In this document: in pieces, positions 9,916 through 20,070 of the stretch
Layout: every line of letters begins with the position of its first letter
Position numbering within the stretch: the first letter of the stretch is position 1
From: Urophycis tenuis
Lineage: Eukaryota; Chordata; Actinopteri; Gadiformes; Phycidae
Reading direction: 5' to 3'
Assembly: GCA_036785325.1 (NCBI GenBank)
Contig: JAXIVH010000018.1
Span: 8,654,057-8,718,056, forward strand
DNA: 64,000 nucleotides
Notes under the pieces: generated by a model
Databases searched by the model: none
Told to the model about the DNA's origin: nothing
What the model saw: the letters and a program-made list of their open reading frames with translations, nothing else
Program-made: the position numbers and the translations under genes

Positions 9916-11505
9916 GCAGGTCGATTTGTGAGGTTTTTCAAGACAAGGACTACAGCTAAAGAGAGGCTGAGCCACATGCAACAGCAACTGGGTCATCCAG
10001 TGAACAAACTGAAGTTGGAGGTGGATACACGCTGGAACAGCACGTTGGATATGTTTCAACGTCTGTCCATCTGTCATCTTTCAATGTGTGCACTAGGCTG
10101 CTACGGATGGTCTACCAGTCTGCAGTGGCCAGTGTCACCTTCTTCACTGCTGTGTGCTGGGGATGAGGCATTGGGAGCGGTGGTGCCAGGAAGCTGTACA
10201 AGCCGGTGAGGAAGGCGAGCTCTGTGGTGGGGATGAAGCTGGACTGTGTGGAGGCGGTGACAGTGAGGAGGATGAGGGGAAAGCTGCAAGCGATCCTGAA
10301 CAACCCCTCTCACCCTCTCTATGCCGAACTGAAGCAACTCAGGAGCACGTTCAGCCACAGGCTCACTCAGCCATGTGCCTCAAAGCGCTTGGGGGGCTCT
10401 TTCATCCCATCAGCCATCAGGCTCTAGGAAGCCCCAACACCACCAGACAATGGACTGAACACCACACTACACACACACCACACCACACACCTTGGACTGT
10501 CTCCAGCCATTGTTATTTTAGGTCTATTCATATGTTGTACCTGGAATACCTTGTAAAAATTTGCACATCTTGCATCTTGCACATTCCGCACATTTGCACG
10601 CCTATTTTTGCACTACTGATAGCTACCAAGGATGTTTACTATGTATGCATACAGGTTCTCACTTTTTCACCGACCTGACTTTAAGAGCTCGCATTTAACT
10701 TAACTTATTTTGACCTAATCTTATCTTGGTAGATCTATTTATTGTTTATTGACTATAGTCAGGCTCTTATTGCACTCATCTATCCCCTGTACTGCTGGTC
10801 ACTGTGAATTTCTCCTAAGGGGGATTAATAAAGGAATATCTTATCTTATCTTAAAGAGAATCGGTGGCATTAGCATTAGCCTCACTCAATACAGACGTGA
10901 CTCCTCTGACCAACCAGCAGCATGAAATAACAGGAGAATGCATCAAGCTATGCAATAGAAAGCCACATAAATAATTGTCATAGAATCCTATTTAGTTGGT
11001 TTATTGTAGAAAGGTTTACGCACTCAGAGCATCATACTAGACTGCACAATGAAATCAAGTTCACCACACACTTTATGCATTCAGACAATATGTATTTTTC
11101 TATCATTTCAGCTGCTGGCTGCATTCAAGGAGGCGACGGTGGAGCTGTCAGAGGAGAAGGTTTCGGGGTCGAAGGTAATCCCCCTATACAGAGTGTTGGG
11201 ACACACAACAGAGCAATTGTCTCCTCAACTCAAAAACCCCCATGGCACAATATTTGGCACGAAACCTGGTGAAATGCCTGATGGAAAGACTGCACAATAA
11301 AGAAAAAGACAGTTCACTGGCAGTCGCTACATTGGTGGATCCACGATTCAAACTATTTGGGTTCAGCAATCAAAGAGTAGCAACCGATGTCAAAGACCGC
11401 CTCATATCAGAGTGCACAAAAGTAATGAACATAAACAATGGCCAGCAGCAGCAGATTCAGCAGCCCTCCACTTCACAGCCACCAGCTCAGCCTCATCTTC
11501 CACTG
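9916..11505 (+). pseudogene. hAT transposase remnant split by a Rex1 insertion
   Basis: The first block, 9916-10060, reads RFFKTRTTAKERLSHMQQQL and KLEVDTRWNSTLDMFQRL, the conserved DTRWNST region of hAT transposases. After the LINE insertion the same protein resumes at about 10863 as ESVALALASLNTDVTPLTNQ, HEITGECIKL. Another block follows a tttcag acceptor near 11110: LLAAFKEATVELSEEKVSGS, KVIPLY, then in a second frame RNLVKCLMERLHNKEKDSS, LAVATLVDPRFKLFGFSNQ. The order matches ZBED-like hAT proteins and suggests an ancestral intron before 11112. It ends where a duplicated block begins at 11507. Confidence 0.85.
10061..10860 (+). mobile_element. Rex1/Babar-type LINE 3' fragment inside the hAT remnant
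   Basis: The reading frame 10206-10427 gives RKASSVVGMKLDCVEAVTVR, RMRGKLQAILNNPSHPLYAE, LKQLRSTFSHRLTQPCASKR and GSFIPSAIRL, the C-terminal tail of Rex1-like LINE proteins. The upstream frame shows LLRMVYQSAVASVTFFTAVC. The 3' UTR ends gggggattaataaaggaata followed by (TCTTA)n. It is flanked on both sides by hAT coding sequence, so it inserted after the hAT element. Confidence 0.85.
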
Positions 11506-11519
11506 TGTCAATGTGTTTA

Positions 11520-11851
11520 CGTTTGACAGATGTAGGGCGTTTAGATGGTGACCTAATCATATTGCTGAACAGACTCATAATATAGCATGAAGACAAAGAA
11601 GGAATTGTAAAGTTAGCAATTGATGGTAACCCCAGAGACATTGTAAACAGCAGGGAAGTCAAGTCTCTATTGTAGATGTTGACTGAGTCAGTTTGACAGT
11701 TAGGTAAATGAGGGGGGTCGAAAAGTGTTGACTCCCCCAAACACGCACCAGATAATGAGGGCGAGACAGTAAGAAGGAACGCAAGGAGAAGGAGAACATT
11801 GAGTAGGTTGAGGAGGGCCATGCCAGGACCGGAGAAAGTAGACACTAACAT
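11520..11851 (-). pseudogene. Unidentified hydrophobic-start ORF, truncated (copy 1)
   Basis: The open frame starts MLVSTFSGPGMALLNLLNVL with a strongly hydrophobic, signal-peptide-like segment and continues through LPNCQTDSVNIYNRDLTSLL to SKRPTSVKRKHID. At the block boundary (11507) it runs into unrelated sequence that is antisense to the hAT remnant, so anything beyond about residue 110 is fortuitous. Copy 2 continues differently. It may be the N-terminal segment of a non-LTR retrotransposon ORF, but I do not recognise it with certainty. Confidence 0.45.
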
Positions 11852-12007
11852 TACAATTAGCTGGCAGGGGCTGTGGTTGTCTAACCAGGCTAGCCAGCTA
11901 GCTAACCAAGGGGCTAGCAGGTGAGCAGGCTAGCTAGCCAAGGGTAACGCAAACAGCGGTAAAGCAGCAGGTAGGATTACCACAGAGGTTGTAGGTTGTA
12001 AGATCAT

Positions 12008-12345
12008 GGAGGCTGGGTGCTAGTAGACCAGCCAGGTGGATGGAGACTAGATGCTAGTAGACCAGGCAGGTGGATGGAGACTAGATGCTAGTAGACCAGG
12101 CAGGTGGATGGAGACTAGATGCTAGTAGACCAGGCAGGTGGCTGGAGGCTGGATGCTAGCAGGCCAGGCAGGTGGATGGAGACTAGATGCTAGTAGACCA
12201 GGCAGGTGGATGGAGACTAGATGCTAGTAGACCAGGCAGGTGGATGGAGACTATATGCTAGTAGACCAGGCAGGTGGATGGAGACTAGATGCTAGTAGAC
12301 CAGGCAGGTGGATGGAGACTGGATGCTAGTAGACCAGGCATGTGG
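12008..12345. repeat. 34-bp minisatellite, about ten copies (copy 1)
   Basis: The unit is tggatggagactagatgcta followed by gtagaccaggcagg. Most units differ by zero or one base. One variant unit (tggctggaggctggatgcta) sits in the same relative position in the second block, showing that the array was duplicated intact. Confidence 0.95.
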
Positions 12346-12891
12346 ATATGTCTTTGATGTGTTGAAGTGCTATCTATCCATAGATCTAGCATTCTCTCTA
12401 GCTAGCTATCTAACTATCCAGAAAGCTATCTGTATGACTGTCTGTCTGTCTGTCTCTCTATTTTTCTGTCTGTAATGTAAGTGTTTGTCTGTCTGTGATG
12501 TAAATGTAAGTTAGAGACTGTGTCTGCAGAGCCTTGTTTTCTTGCAAATGCGCAGAATGGCGTTTGAAATTAAAAGCGAGTCTGTGAAACCGATCGGCTG
12601 AGCGAGTCCGTGAAACCGATTGGCAGCGAGTCCATGAAACTGATCGGCAGCGAGTGTGTGTGCGTGTGACAACATGATGCTGTAAGATGATTGTATTTGC
12701 CTATCATGATGCTGAACTCCTTTTCAATCAGAATAGTAAGCATGCCGTCCAACCTTTACCTTGATCTCTCCTCACTGCTCCTCTCTGTCTCCTTCATCCC
12801 ACCCCCTTACCCCGTTTGCTCACTCCCCCCTCTCTCTCTTCACCCCAGTTTCTTCTTTTTCTTGCTTCCCTCTATCTTCCATCCCTTTCCT

Positions 12892-13176
<285 letters not shown>

Positions 13177-13247
13177 TAGTATTATTACATTGGATTGGCA
13201 ACACCCATATCTCAGCAGTTGCTTAAAAAGTTTTTAAATTTGCCAAG

Positions 13248-13455
13248 TAGGGGGGCGGCAGTAGCTCAGTGGGTAGAGCGGGTCGTCCACTAACCATAGG
13301 GTCGGCGGTTCGATACCCTCCTCTAACAGTCTGCATGTCGAAGTGTCCTTGAGGAAGACACTGAACCCCAACTTGCTCCCCGGGCGCTGACCACGGCTGC
13401 CCACTGCTCCTATGTAACATAGGATGGGTCAAATACAGAGAACAGATCCCCTTCA
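13248..13455 (+). mobile_element. tRNA-derived SINE (first of a head-to-tail pair)
   Basis: It starts GGGGGGCGGCAGTAGCTCAG with A-box-like TAGCTCAGTGGG and B-box-like GGTTCGATACC. The body holds cgaagtgtccttgaggaaga and cactgaaccccaacttgctc. A related minus-strand copy lies at 58880-59030. It is immediately followed by a second, different SINE. Confidence 0.82.
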
Positions 13456-13462
13456 CCCCCTT

Positions 13463-13727
13463 TGGGGGCAGCCACGGCCTACTGGTTAGGGCTTCGGACT
13501 TGTAACCGGAGGGTTGCCGGTTCTAACCCCAACCAGTAGGAACGGCTGAAGTGCCCTTGAGCAAGGCACCTAACCCCTCACTGCTCCCCGATCGCCGCTG
13601 TAGCAGGCAGCTCACTGCGTCGGGATCAGTGTGTGCTTCACCTCACTGTGTGATCACTGTGTGCTGAGTGTGTTTCACTAATTCACGGATTGGGATAAAT
13701 GCAGAGACGATGGGATAAAAAAAAGAG
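13463..13727 (+). mobile_element. tRNA-derived SINE, second copy of the 8609 family
   Basis: GGGGGCAGCCACGGCCTACTGG, then gttagggcttcggacttgta, gccggttctaaccccaacca (a B box weakened from GGTTCGAACCC), aagtgcccttgagcaaggca and attcacggattgggataaat. It is collinear with the minus-strand SINE at 8609-8874 and ends at a poly-A/(TA)n tail near 13728-13746. Confidence 0.85.
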
Positions 13728-13749
13728 TATATATATATATATATACTAA

Positions 13750-14264
13750 GTATAACCATTACCCCGGTAAGCAAAAATCTGGGGCGATTTTTGACGCAGC
13801 GCCTCAATAGTCCCTGTAGGCTTCTTCCGGCAATACAACCAACGTGATTACCTGCTATTACCGGTGGTATACCGGGACTATACTTTGAGGCGCGTCATAT
13901 CACTGCGCCCATGGTACCTTTGCAACTTTCCTTGATTATTACGCCAGAATGACAGTATAGTTCCGGGTAAAATCAGCCTAGAAAATCGCCACGTTTCATT
14001 TTCCGTCGGTCTTATTGCACTTTCAAACTTGAGAAGAGACAAGTTTTAAATGGGAAAAATTCCGGAAATCATAGTCACTTCTAAGCGGGCGAGATGCCAA
14101 TGGTCTAATCCGATTCAATGATCTATGCTAAGCTACAGCTAAAAGTTGTACCGCCAGACTCACAGAACGGCTGGATGAACGGGAAAAGGGTAAAGATCGA
14201 TTGTTTTGCTCGAGGGAAGGTGGAAAATGAGCTTATTTCCAAAAATGGCGGAATATCCCTTTAA
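13750..14264 (+). mobile_element. TTAA-ended DNA element (Kolobok-like end)
   Basis: The right end reads tggaaaatgagcttatttcc, aaaaatggcggaatatccct, TTAA. This TTAA-flanked AAAGGGATATTCCGCC-type terminus is one I associate with teleost Kolobok-like elements. Upstream sequence (gacgcagcgcctcaatagtc and its partial inverse gactatactttgaggcgcgtc, then caatgatctatgctaagct) fits the same repeat. The left terminus was not found, so the start given is approximate. No transposase is visible. Confidence 0.55.
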
Positions 14265-14477
14265 GCAAGTTTTTGAATGCCAGGCTGCACCCGTAGTGCA
14301 GTATTTTCATTGTCATTGTCACTACTTTTACATAAGTAACGCCTCATTTACACTGGTGCAAGTGGCCATTTTACCTGTAAGCAAAGACAATCCAAGTTTG
14401 CAGGCTGTATACATTAATTTGATTTGAAGTTCATGTACTATAATTCAAACGCATGAAGCATTTTCTATCCTTTCTAG

Positions 14478-15470
14478 ATGCATCATTCAGTTATTCCGTG
14501 TGGTGGAAAGCCTGCAGTGGAACGCTGCACAACATGCTGCAGTCAGTTCCACTGCCCCCTTTGTCCCAAAGGCATGTTTAAACCGAGCCAACCAGCCAGA
14601 CTTCAGCGGCATTTGGAGGTCCACATGAAATATGCCATTGATTTGAAGGTAATGCCATTGTATTTTAGATTAAAGATACACACATGTACCCACACACAGA
14701 TTTGTGTGTTCGAGTGTGTTCATGGGACTTGTTTGTCATCGCTAATATAAACATTTTCTTGACTTGCTCTTGGATAAAGAGATCTGCCGCTGCAATTTGA
14801 ACTGCAGGAATGGGGGACATTATCATTGTCCTATTTGCGACAAAACCATTATTAGGAGGACAGACATGGAAGCACACCTAATGGCTTGTTCCAGACAACA
14901 AACTTTCACCTCAGCTGCTGCCCATTCCAACCAGAGTCAGGATTCATCCTCGCCCTCCCTGCAACCAAGTTCATCTGATATTCCAACTAATAATTTGCTT
15001 ATCTATATATTTTCAGGAAGAAGAGCAGCAGGCTGAGGTCTCGGTCAGACCTGCCAATGTAGACACACCAGTGGAAGGGGTAAGCTTTGTCACAGTATCT
15101 ATTGGTCAGATACTGTTGGTGCAGCAGCTATGGTACAGACATCTTTCTTTCTTTTCCATAGGACTCGGTTGAAGATCGCATTCTTCATGATTGCATACAT
15201 GCAGCAGAGAGGGTTGAGGCCAACAAACAACCGTTCTCTGCCAAAGTGGACCTGCCTGATGTTATGTGCATGGAGGAGGAGAAACAGGCTGAGGCTGCTC
15301 TGCAATACGGGAGGTTGTGGAAAGAAGAAGACGATGAGCATGAAAAGGAAGCAATGCTGGAGCCCTTCAACTTCACGTTTTACTGCACTGAGGACATGTG
15401 GAAATTCTGTGAAGAAATAATGGACCAAAGAAAGTATTTGGCCTATTGTGAATGTCACACAGATGAGTGA
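14478..15470 (+). CDS. Unrecognised multi-exon zinc-finger-like gene or transposon ORF
   Basis: I do not recognise this gene. Four apparent exons can be read. Exon A 14478-14648 follows a polypyrimidine-cttctag acceptor and ends at AAG/gtaatg. It encodes a C2H2-like motif FHCPLCPKGMFKPSQPARLQ, RHLEVH. Exon B starts near 14782 after aaagag and encodes CRCNLNCRNGGHYHCPICDK, TIIRRTDMEAHLMAC. Its donor is unclear, and if retained it reaches a stop at 15034. Exon C 15017-15079 (tttcag/GAAGAAGAG, EEEQQAEVSVRPANVDTPVE, donor GGG/gtaagc) and exon D 15162-15470 (ccatag/GACTCGG to TGA) are both phase 0. Exon D encodes an acidic segment KEEDDEHEKEAMLEPFNFTF and ends KFCEEIMDQRKYLAYCECHT-DE. AATAAA follows at 15484. 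No stops or frameshifts are seen within the exons. Upstream exons probably exist. It could be a host gene, a retained gene fragment, or the ORF of a DNA transposon whose TTAA end lies at 14264. Confidence 0.5.
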
Positions 15471-15483
15471 CTTGTGTGCGAGA

Positions 15484-15489
15484 ATAAAG
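15484..15489 (+). terminator. PolyA signal of the zinc-finger-like locus
   Basis: AATAAA lies 13 nt after the TGA stop at 15468-15470 and is followed about 30 nt later by a T/GT-rich stretch (ttttgacttggtgtgttttt), the usual layout of a mammalian or fish cleavage site. Confidence 0.55.
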
Positions 15490-15529
15490 GGCTACAGAAC
15501 ATATGATCATGTTTTGACTTGGTGTGTTT

Positions 15530-16199
15530 TTAATGTTTTTCTCATTGATCACTTAATAATTCATTTGGTTTATACTGTAGATATCAATAGTTAGAGTAGT
15601 ATTTAGTGGAACTTGGGTGTTCCAGCAGCACAAGAACATAATTAGCATAGACAGACATAGAACCAAACATGAAAACATCGTTAGGAATAAAAATACAGAA
15701 AAACAGAAACAGATAACAGATAAAAAATATATAGAAAAACAGTGCATTAAAGTTAAATAATAATGAAAAGGCAGCGAAGTACTGTATAGTATACAATAAA
15801 ATGTATAGGCCTACGACATCTTATGAGATGTTGGCCTATGAATATGAGTAATAACTCAATAACAAAGGAAATTTGTGCACTAAGCAGTTATTCCCGCCCT
15901 CCATTGTTTTCATTGATAAACTATTTGACCTTCTCCTTTCAAGATCCTCAGCTTTACAGTAGACTACAAATAGACAATTGAGCCCGAATCATATCACTCA
16001 CCATTTGTTTTTCGTAATGACTAAGTTGTAAAATTATGTAGTGCAGTGTATAGAGTCTACATATCGCAATCATTAATGAGGAGTATTTTGAAAAAGTCAA
16101 AGGCTAATGCTTCAACTGTCCAAATTAAACACTTTATTCTTTTCTTTGAATTAATACAGGTTATGGATGGCTTTTTGTCCTAGATTTGGACAGAATAAA
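15530..16199. other. No recognisable gene
   Basis: AT-rich sequence with hydrophobic minus-strand frames of low complexity only. A short inverted pair (aggcctacgacatctta / tgagatgttggcctatg) occurs near 15809-15839. Nothing else is recognisable. Confidence 0.45.
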
Positions 16200-16673
16200 T
16201 CAAAATGCCCATGTTGGGGGATCAAACAAGGAATTAATGGGTTTAACGTCATATTGTTTACTAATTTCATGAACATTACCAGAGATTATGAGTAGTAACA
16301 CAATCAGAGCACGGCAAAGAGAGGATGAGTCAATGTGTTTACGTTTGACAGATGTAGGGCGTTTAGATGGTGACCTAATCATATTGCTGAACAGACTCAT
16401 AATATAGCATGAAGACAAAGAAGGAATTGTAAAGTTTGCAATTGATGGTAACCCCAGAGACATTGTAAACAGCAGGGAAGTCAAGTCTCTATTGTAGATG
16501 TTGACTGAGTCAGTTTGACAGTTAGGTAAATGAGGGGGGTCGAAAAGTGTTGACTCCCCCAAACACGCACCAGATAATGAGGGCGAGACAGTAAGAAGGA
16601 ACGCAAGGAGAAGGAGAACATTGAGTAGGTTGAGGAGGGCCATGCCAGGACCGGAGAAAGTAGACACTAACAT
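16200..16673 (-). pseudogene. Unidentified hydrophobic-start ORF, longer (copy 2)
   Basis: It is identical to the copy 1 frame up to VKRKHID and then continues SSSLCRALIVLLLIISGNVH before apparently unrelated residues to a stop. A second hydrophobic stretch followed by SGNVH resembles the leader just upstream of the NPGP motif in some fish non-LTR retrotransposon proteins, but NPGP itself is absent. I infer a 5' fragment of such an element truncated at its 3' side. This is not certain. Confidence 0.4.
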
Positions 16674-17469
16674 TACAATTAGCTGGCAGGGGCTGTGGTT
16701 GTCTAACCAGGCTAGCCAGCTAGCTAACCAAGGGGCTAGCAGGTGAGCAGGCTAGCTAGCCAAGGGTAACGCAAACAGCGGTAAAGCAGCAGGTAGGATT
16801 ACCACAGAGCTTGTAGGTTGTAAGATCATGGAGGCTGGGTGCTAGTAGACCAGCCAGGTGGATGGAGACTAGATGCTAGTAGACCAGGCAGATGGATGGA
16901 GACTAGATGCTAGTAGACCAGGCAGGTGGATGGAGACTAGATGCTAGTAGACCAGGCAGGTGGCTGGAGGCTGGATGCTAGCAGGCCAGGCAGGTGGATG
17001 GAGACTAGATGCTAGTAGACCAGGCAGGTGGATGGAGACTAGATGCTAGTAGACCAGGCAGGTGGATGGAGACTATATGCTAGTAGACCAGGCAGGTGGA
17101 TGGAGACTAGATGCTAGTAGACCAGGCAGGTGGATGGAGACTGGATGCTAGTAGACCAGGCAGGTGGATATGTCTTTGATGTGTTGAAGTGCTATCTATC
17201 CATAGATCTAGCATTCTCTCTAGCTAGCTATCTAACTATCCAGAAAGCTATCTGTATGACTGTCTGTCTCTCTATTTTTCTGTCTGTAATGTAAGTGTTT
17301 GTCTGTCTGTGATGTAAATGTAAGTTAGAGACTGTGTCTGCAGAGCCTTGTTTTCTTGCAAATGCGCAGAATGGCGTTTGAAATTAAAAGCGAGTCTGTG
17401 AAACCGATCGGCTGAGCGAGTCCGTGAAACCGATTGGCAGCGAGTCCATGAAACTGATCGGCAGCGAGT
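16329..17469 (-). repeat. 1.14-kb duplicated block, copy 2
   Basis: It is collinear with 11507-12655. The differences I see are gttagc/gtttgc near 16437, cagagg/cagagc near 16808, caggtgg/cagatgg near 16891, catgtgg/caggtgg near 17161, and two fewer GTCT units near 17265. The 34-bp minisatellite has the same unit order as copy 1. Flanking DNA differs: the ORF extends further left here, and on the right the sequence changes to cccaaccaccaac. Confidence 0.95.
16835..17165. repeat. 34-bp minisatellite, about ten copies (copy 2)
   Basis: Same unit and same variant order as 12008-12345. This shows duplication of the whole array rather than independent expansion. Confidence 0.93.
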
Positions 17470-17694
17470 CCCAACCACCAACAGAGAGTGACCAAATGAC
17501 CGGCACAGGAATTCGTATGCCATGTCCATAAAGGTGATAACATTTATTAGGAGCATTGAGAATAGCAACGTGAAAGTTTGCATCTTTGAGATCCAAGGAT
17601 GTGAATCAATCACCCTTTCTCACATGTCGGAGCAACACTCAGATAGAAAGCAATTTGAATTTCCTCTCAGAGAGTGTCTGCTCACTCAGGAGCA
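17470..17694. other. No recognisable gene
   Basis: Unique-looking sequence between the duplicated block and a probable solo LTR. One short plus-strand frame (17522-17773) has no recognisable content. Confidence 0.4.
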
Positions 17695-18155
17695 TTGTTT
17701 AGGGTCATGCCATATTCCCTGGCCCCTACCATCACTGTACTCTCTACTTCTCTGGACTCTCTCTGCCCTCTAACCAATCCGTGTCACACCAACTCCTCCC
17801 CCTCTACCTCGATCGGCGTCGCCTGTCTATTGAGCACCGGTTCCGGCACTACAACCCCCAGAATCCCCGGTGGCCTTCAACAGCCACCTGTGTCTAATTC
17901 CCAATGTGTCTCACCTGTGTCTTGTTTGTTTCCCTACTTAACCTCGTGTCTCCTGTCTCCCCTTTGTGAGTTGTACGTGTAATGTCAGGTCTTGAATGTA
18001 GTGCACCTTGTTCATGGACTTAGCCTTTGTTACTATTGACGCACACATCTCACTGTGTGCGCCCGTGCCGGTCTCGTCCGACACTCAATAAACTCTGTTC
18101 CGTTTACGTTGCCTGGTCTCGCGCTTGTCTCCGCACAACCCCGGATTGTCACAAT
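17695..18155 (+). mobile_element. Probable solo LTR (Gypsy-like)
   Basis: The segment is CT-rich and ends ccggattgtcaca. It contains tgtctcacctgtgtcttgtt and an AATAAA at 18087-18092 followed by ctctgttccgtttacg. That organisation, with polyA signal about 65 bp before a terminal CA, is what I expect of R-U5 in fish Ty3/Gypsy LTRs. A possible TG start is at 17695 (tgtttagggtcatg), but the left boundary and any target duplication are uncertain. There is no primer-binding site or internal domain on either side. Confidence 0.5.
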
Positions 18156-18369
18156 CCGCAGGCTCTCAGACCCCTGCGGCACTGTGGTTGTGTGGCAGAA
18201 CCATCTCATGGGCTCATAGAGCATGCTGCAAACACCTGAAAATAGTCTTGCCTTCCTATATCTCCTCTCCTCTTTTTGTGCATCCTTATTTGCAGCATGT
18301 AAAATGGAATCCTCCTACTCCAATCCCCAAAAGCTTAACACATAATCATTATAATGTAACTCCATAGTC

Positions 18370-19565
18370 AATCACACTTCTGGGATATCAACCTGTCCAT
18401 TTAGGAAGCACTGATTGTGAATCAATTTCGCCTGCTGTTCTGCAAATAGAACAAACAGGTGGAAATGAGAGGCAATTTGTAACCCCTATAAAGGAATGGT
18501 TCTGCAGGTGGTTGCCACAGACCATTCCCCTGTCGTCATCTTTTATGGCTGATTTTTGGTTACTTTTGCATTTTTCCAGTGCCCTCACCACTAGAGGTAG
18601 CATGAGGCGCAGTGTCTGCAACCCACAGAAGTTGCTCAGGTAGTTCAGCTCATCCAGGATGGCACATCAATGTGCGCTGTTGCAAGGTTTGCTGTGTCTC
18701 CCAGCACAGTGTCAAGTGCATGGAGGAGATACCAGGAGACAGGCCAGTACACCAGGAGACGTGGAGGGGGCCGTAGGAGGACAACAACCCAGCAGCAGGA
18801 CCGCTATCTGGTCCTTTGTGAAATGGGGAAAAAGAGGAGCACTGCCAGAGCCCTACACAATGACCTCCAGCAGGCCACTAATGTGCATGTTTCTGCTCAA
18901 ACTGTGAGAAACAGACTCCATGAGGGCCTGACATCCACAAGTGGGGCCTGTGCTCACAGCCCAACACAGTGCAGCCCTATTGGCATTTGCCACAGAACAC
19001 CAGGATTGGCAGATTCGCCATTGGCACCCTGTGCTCTTCACGGATGAGAGCATGTTCACATTGAGCATGTGTGACGGGACAGAGTCTGGAGACACCATGG
19101 AGAACGTTCTGCTGCCTGCAACATCCTCCAGCATGACTGGTTTGCTGGTGGGTCAGTGATGGTTTGGGGAGGCATATCTTTGGAGGGCCGCACAGACCTT
19201 AATGTGCTAGCCAGAGGTACCATGACTGTCATTAGGTACCTGGATGAGATCCTCATACTCATTGTCAGACAATATACAAGACAATTCAAAATGAGGCTCA
19301 GTAGTGTGTGTGGAAGCCACACACACTACTGAGCCTCATTTTGAATTGTCTTGAGGAATTTCCACAGTTGGATCAGCCTGTGATCTGATTTTTCCACTTT
19401 TTAGTCTGATTATGAATCCAGACCTCCATGGGTTAATGATTTTGATTGCCATTGATCATTGTTATTTTGATTATTTTGTTATTTTGTTCTCAACACATTC
19501 CACTATGTAATGAATGAAGATTTTCAACTGGAATATTTAATTAATCGAGATCTAGATGTGTTGTT
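18370..19565 (+). pseudogene. Tc1-like transposon, transposase truncated
   Basis: Frames 18670-19160 give the paired-like DNA-binding region VARFAVSPSTVSSAWRRYQE, TGQYTRRRGGGRRRTTTQQQ, then STARALHNDLQQATNVHVSA, QTVRNRLHEG, and the first catalytic Asp block WQIRHWHPVLFTDESMFTLS. Later frames show TLNVLARGTMTVIRYLDEIL. The segment carrying the second Asp and the final Asp/Glu is missing. The sequence jumps at about 19277 into an inverted copy of the 3' end. The 3' UTR (gttggatcagcctgtgatc, atccagacctccatgggtta) is present to about 19565. Frameshifts occur near 18940 and 19160. It is inactive. Confidence 0.85.
19277..19353. repeat. Perfect 37-bp inverted repeat (fold-back), 3-nt spacer
   Basis: Arms 19277-19313 and 19317-19353 are exact reverse complements (caagacaattcaaaatgagg ... 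cctcattttgaattgtcttg) separated by aag. The right arm is ordinary Tc1 sequence spanning the end of the transposase ORF. The left arm is a displaced inverted copy of it sitting at the internal deletion junction. Confidence 0.97.
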
Positions 19566-19982
19566 AAGTGTTTCCTTTATTATTTTTTTTTTTACCAGTT
19601 TTTATTATGGCTTACAAAATACATTAAATATATACATACAGTATACACATACATATATTAAATGTCTCAAATTAATATGGCTCTCAAATTCATTTACCTT
19701 AATTTTTTTCATCATCGAGAATATTGTGTGTTCCGCCCCTCTGAAACAAACTAAATATGTGAAATGTCTCAAACAGACAAATCAATCAAGTTGAAAAGAG
19801 GATATAATATACAACAACATACAATAAGTGTGGGTGTTGTTGAGTTGGACACACCTCCCCATACACGCAGACTGCCAACTGGGCTGTTATTATTTGTTCT
19901 TTCATATAATTGTAATACCATTTTGACCAAAACAATTATGTCTCTCAAATTGTAGAATGTATAAAACCATGAATGTGAGATT

Positions 19983-20070
19983 CAAGATTCAAGATTTAAG
20001 ATTCTTTATTGATCCCTGGGGGAAATTCAAGAGCATGTTCTTGTGTCAGACAAACATCCCCATGTGCTCA
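19983..20070 (-). mobile_element. Rex1-type LINE 3' end
   Basis: The plus strand reads (attcaag)n-like repeats then tctttattgatccctggggg-aaattcaag, the complement of the Rex1 3' end (ccccagggatcaataaaga) with its short-unit tail. Confidence 0.7.

Larger units (their letters stand above)
11507..12655 (-). repeat. 1.15-kb duplicated block, copy 1
   Basis: It is nearly identical to 16329-17469 in the same orientation. By eye I count four substitutions and one 8-bp difference in a (GTCT)n run. It contains, on the minus strand, a 24-bp-unit repeat (gaaaccgattggcagcgagt), the 34-bp minisatellite, a GCTAGC-rich stretch and the start of an open frame. Flanks outside gtcaatgtg...cggcagcgagt are unrelated between copies, with no clear target duplication. 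See the findings for interpretation. Confidence 0.95.

Noticed and set aside
11184..11520. Minus-strand continuation of the hydrophobic ORF across 11507 (TVEDEAELVAVKW...)
   Set aside because: Beyond the duplicated block boundary the frame runs antisense through hAT coding sequence, and copy 2 does not share it.
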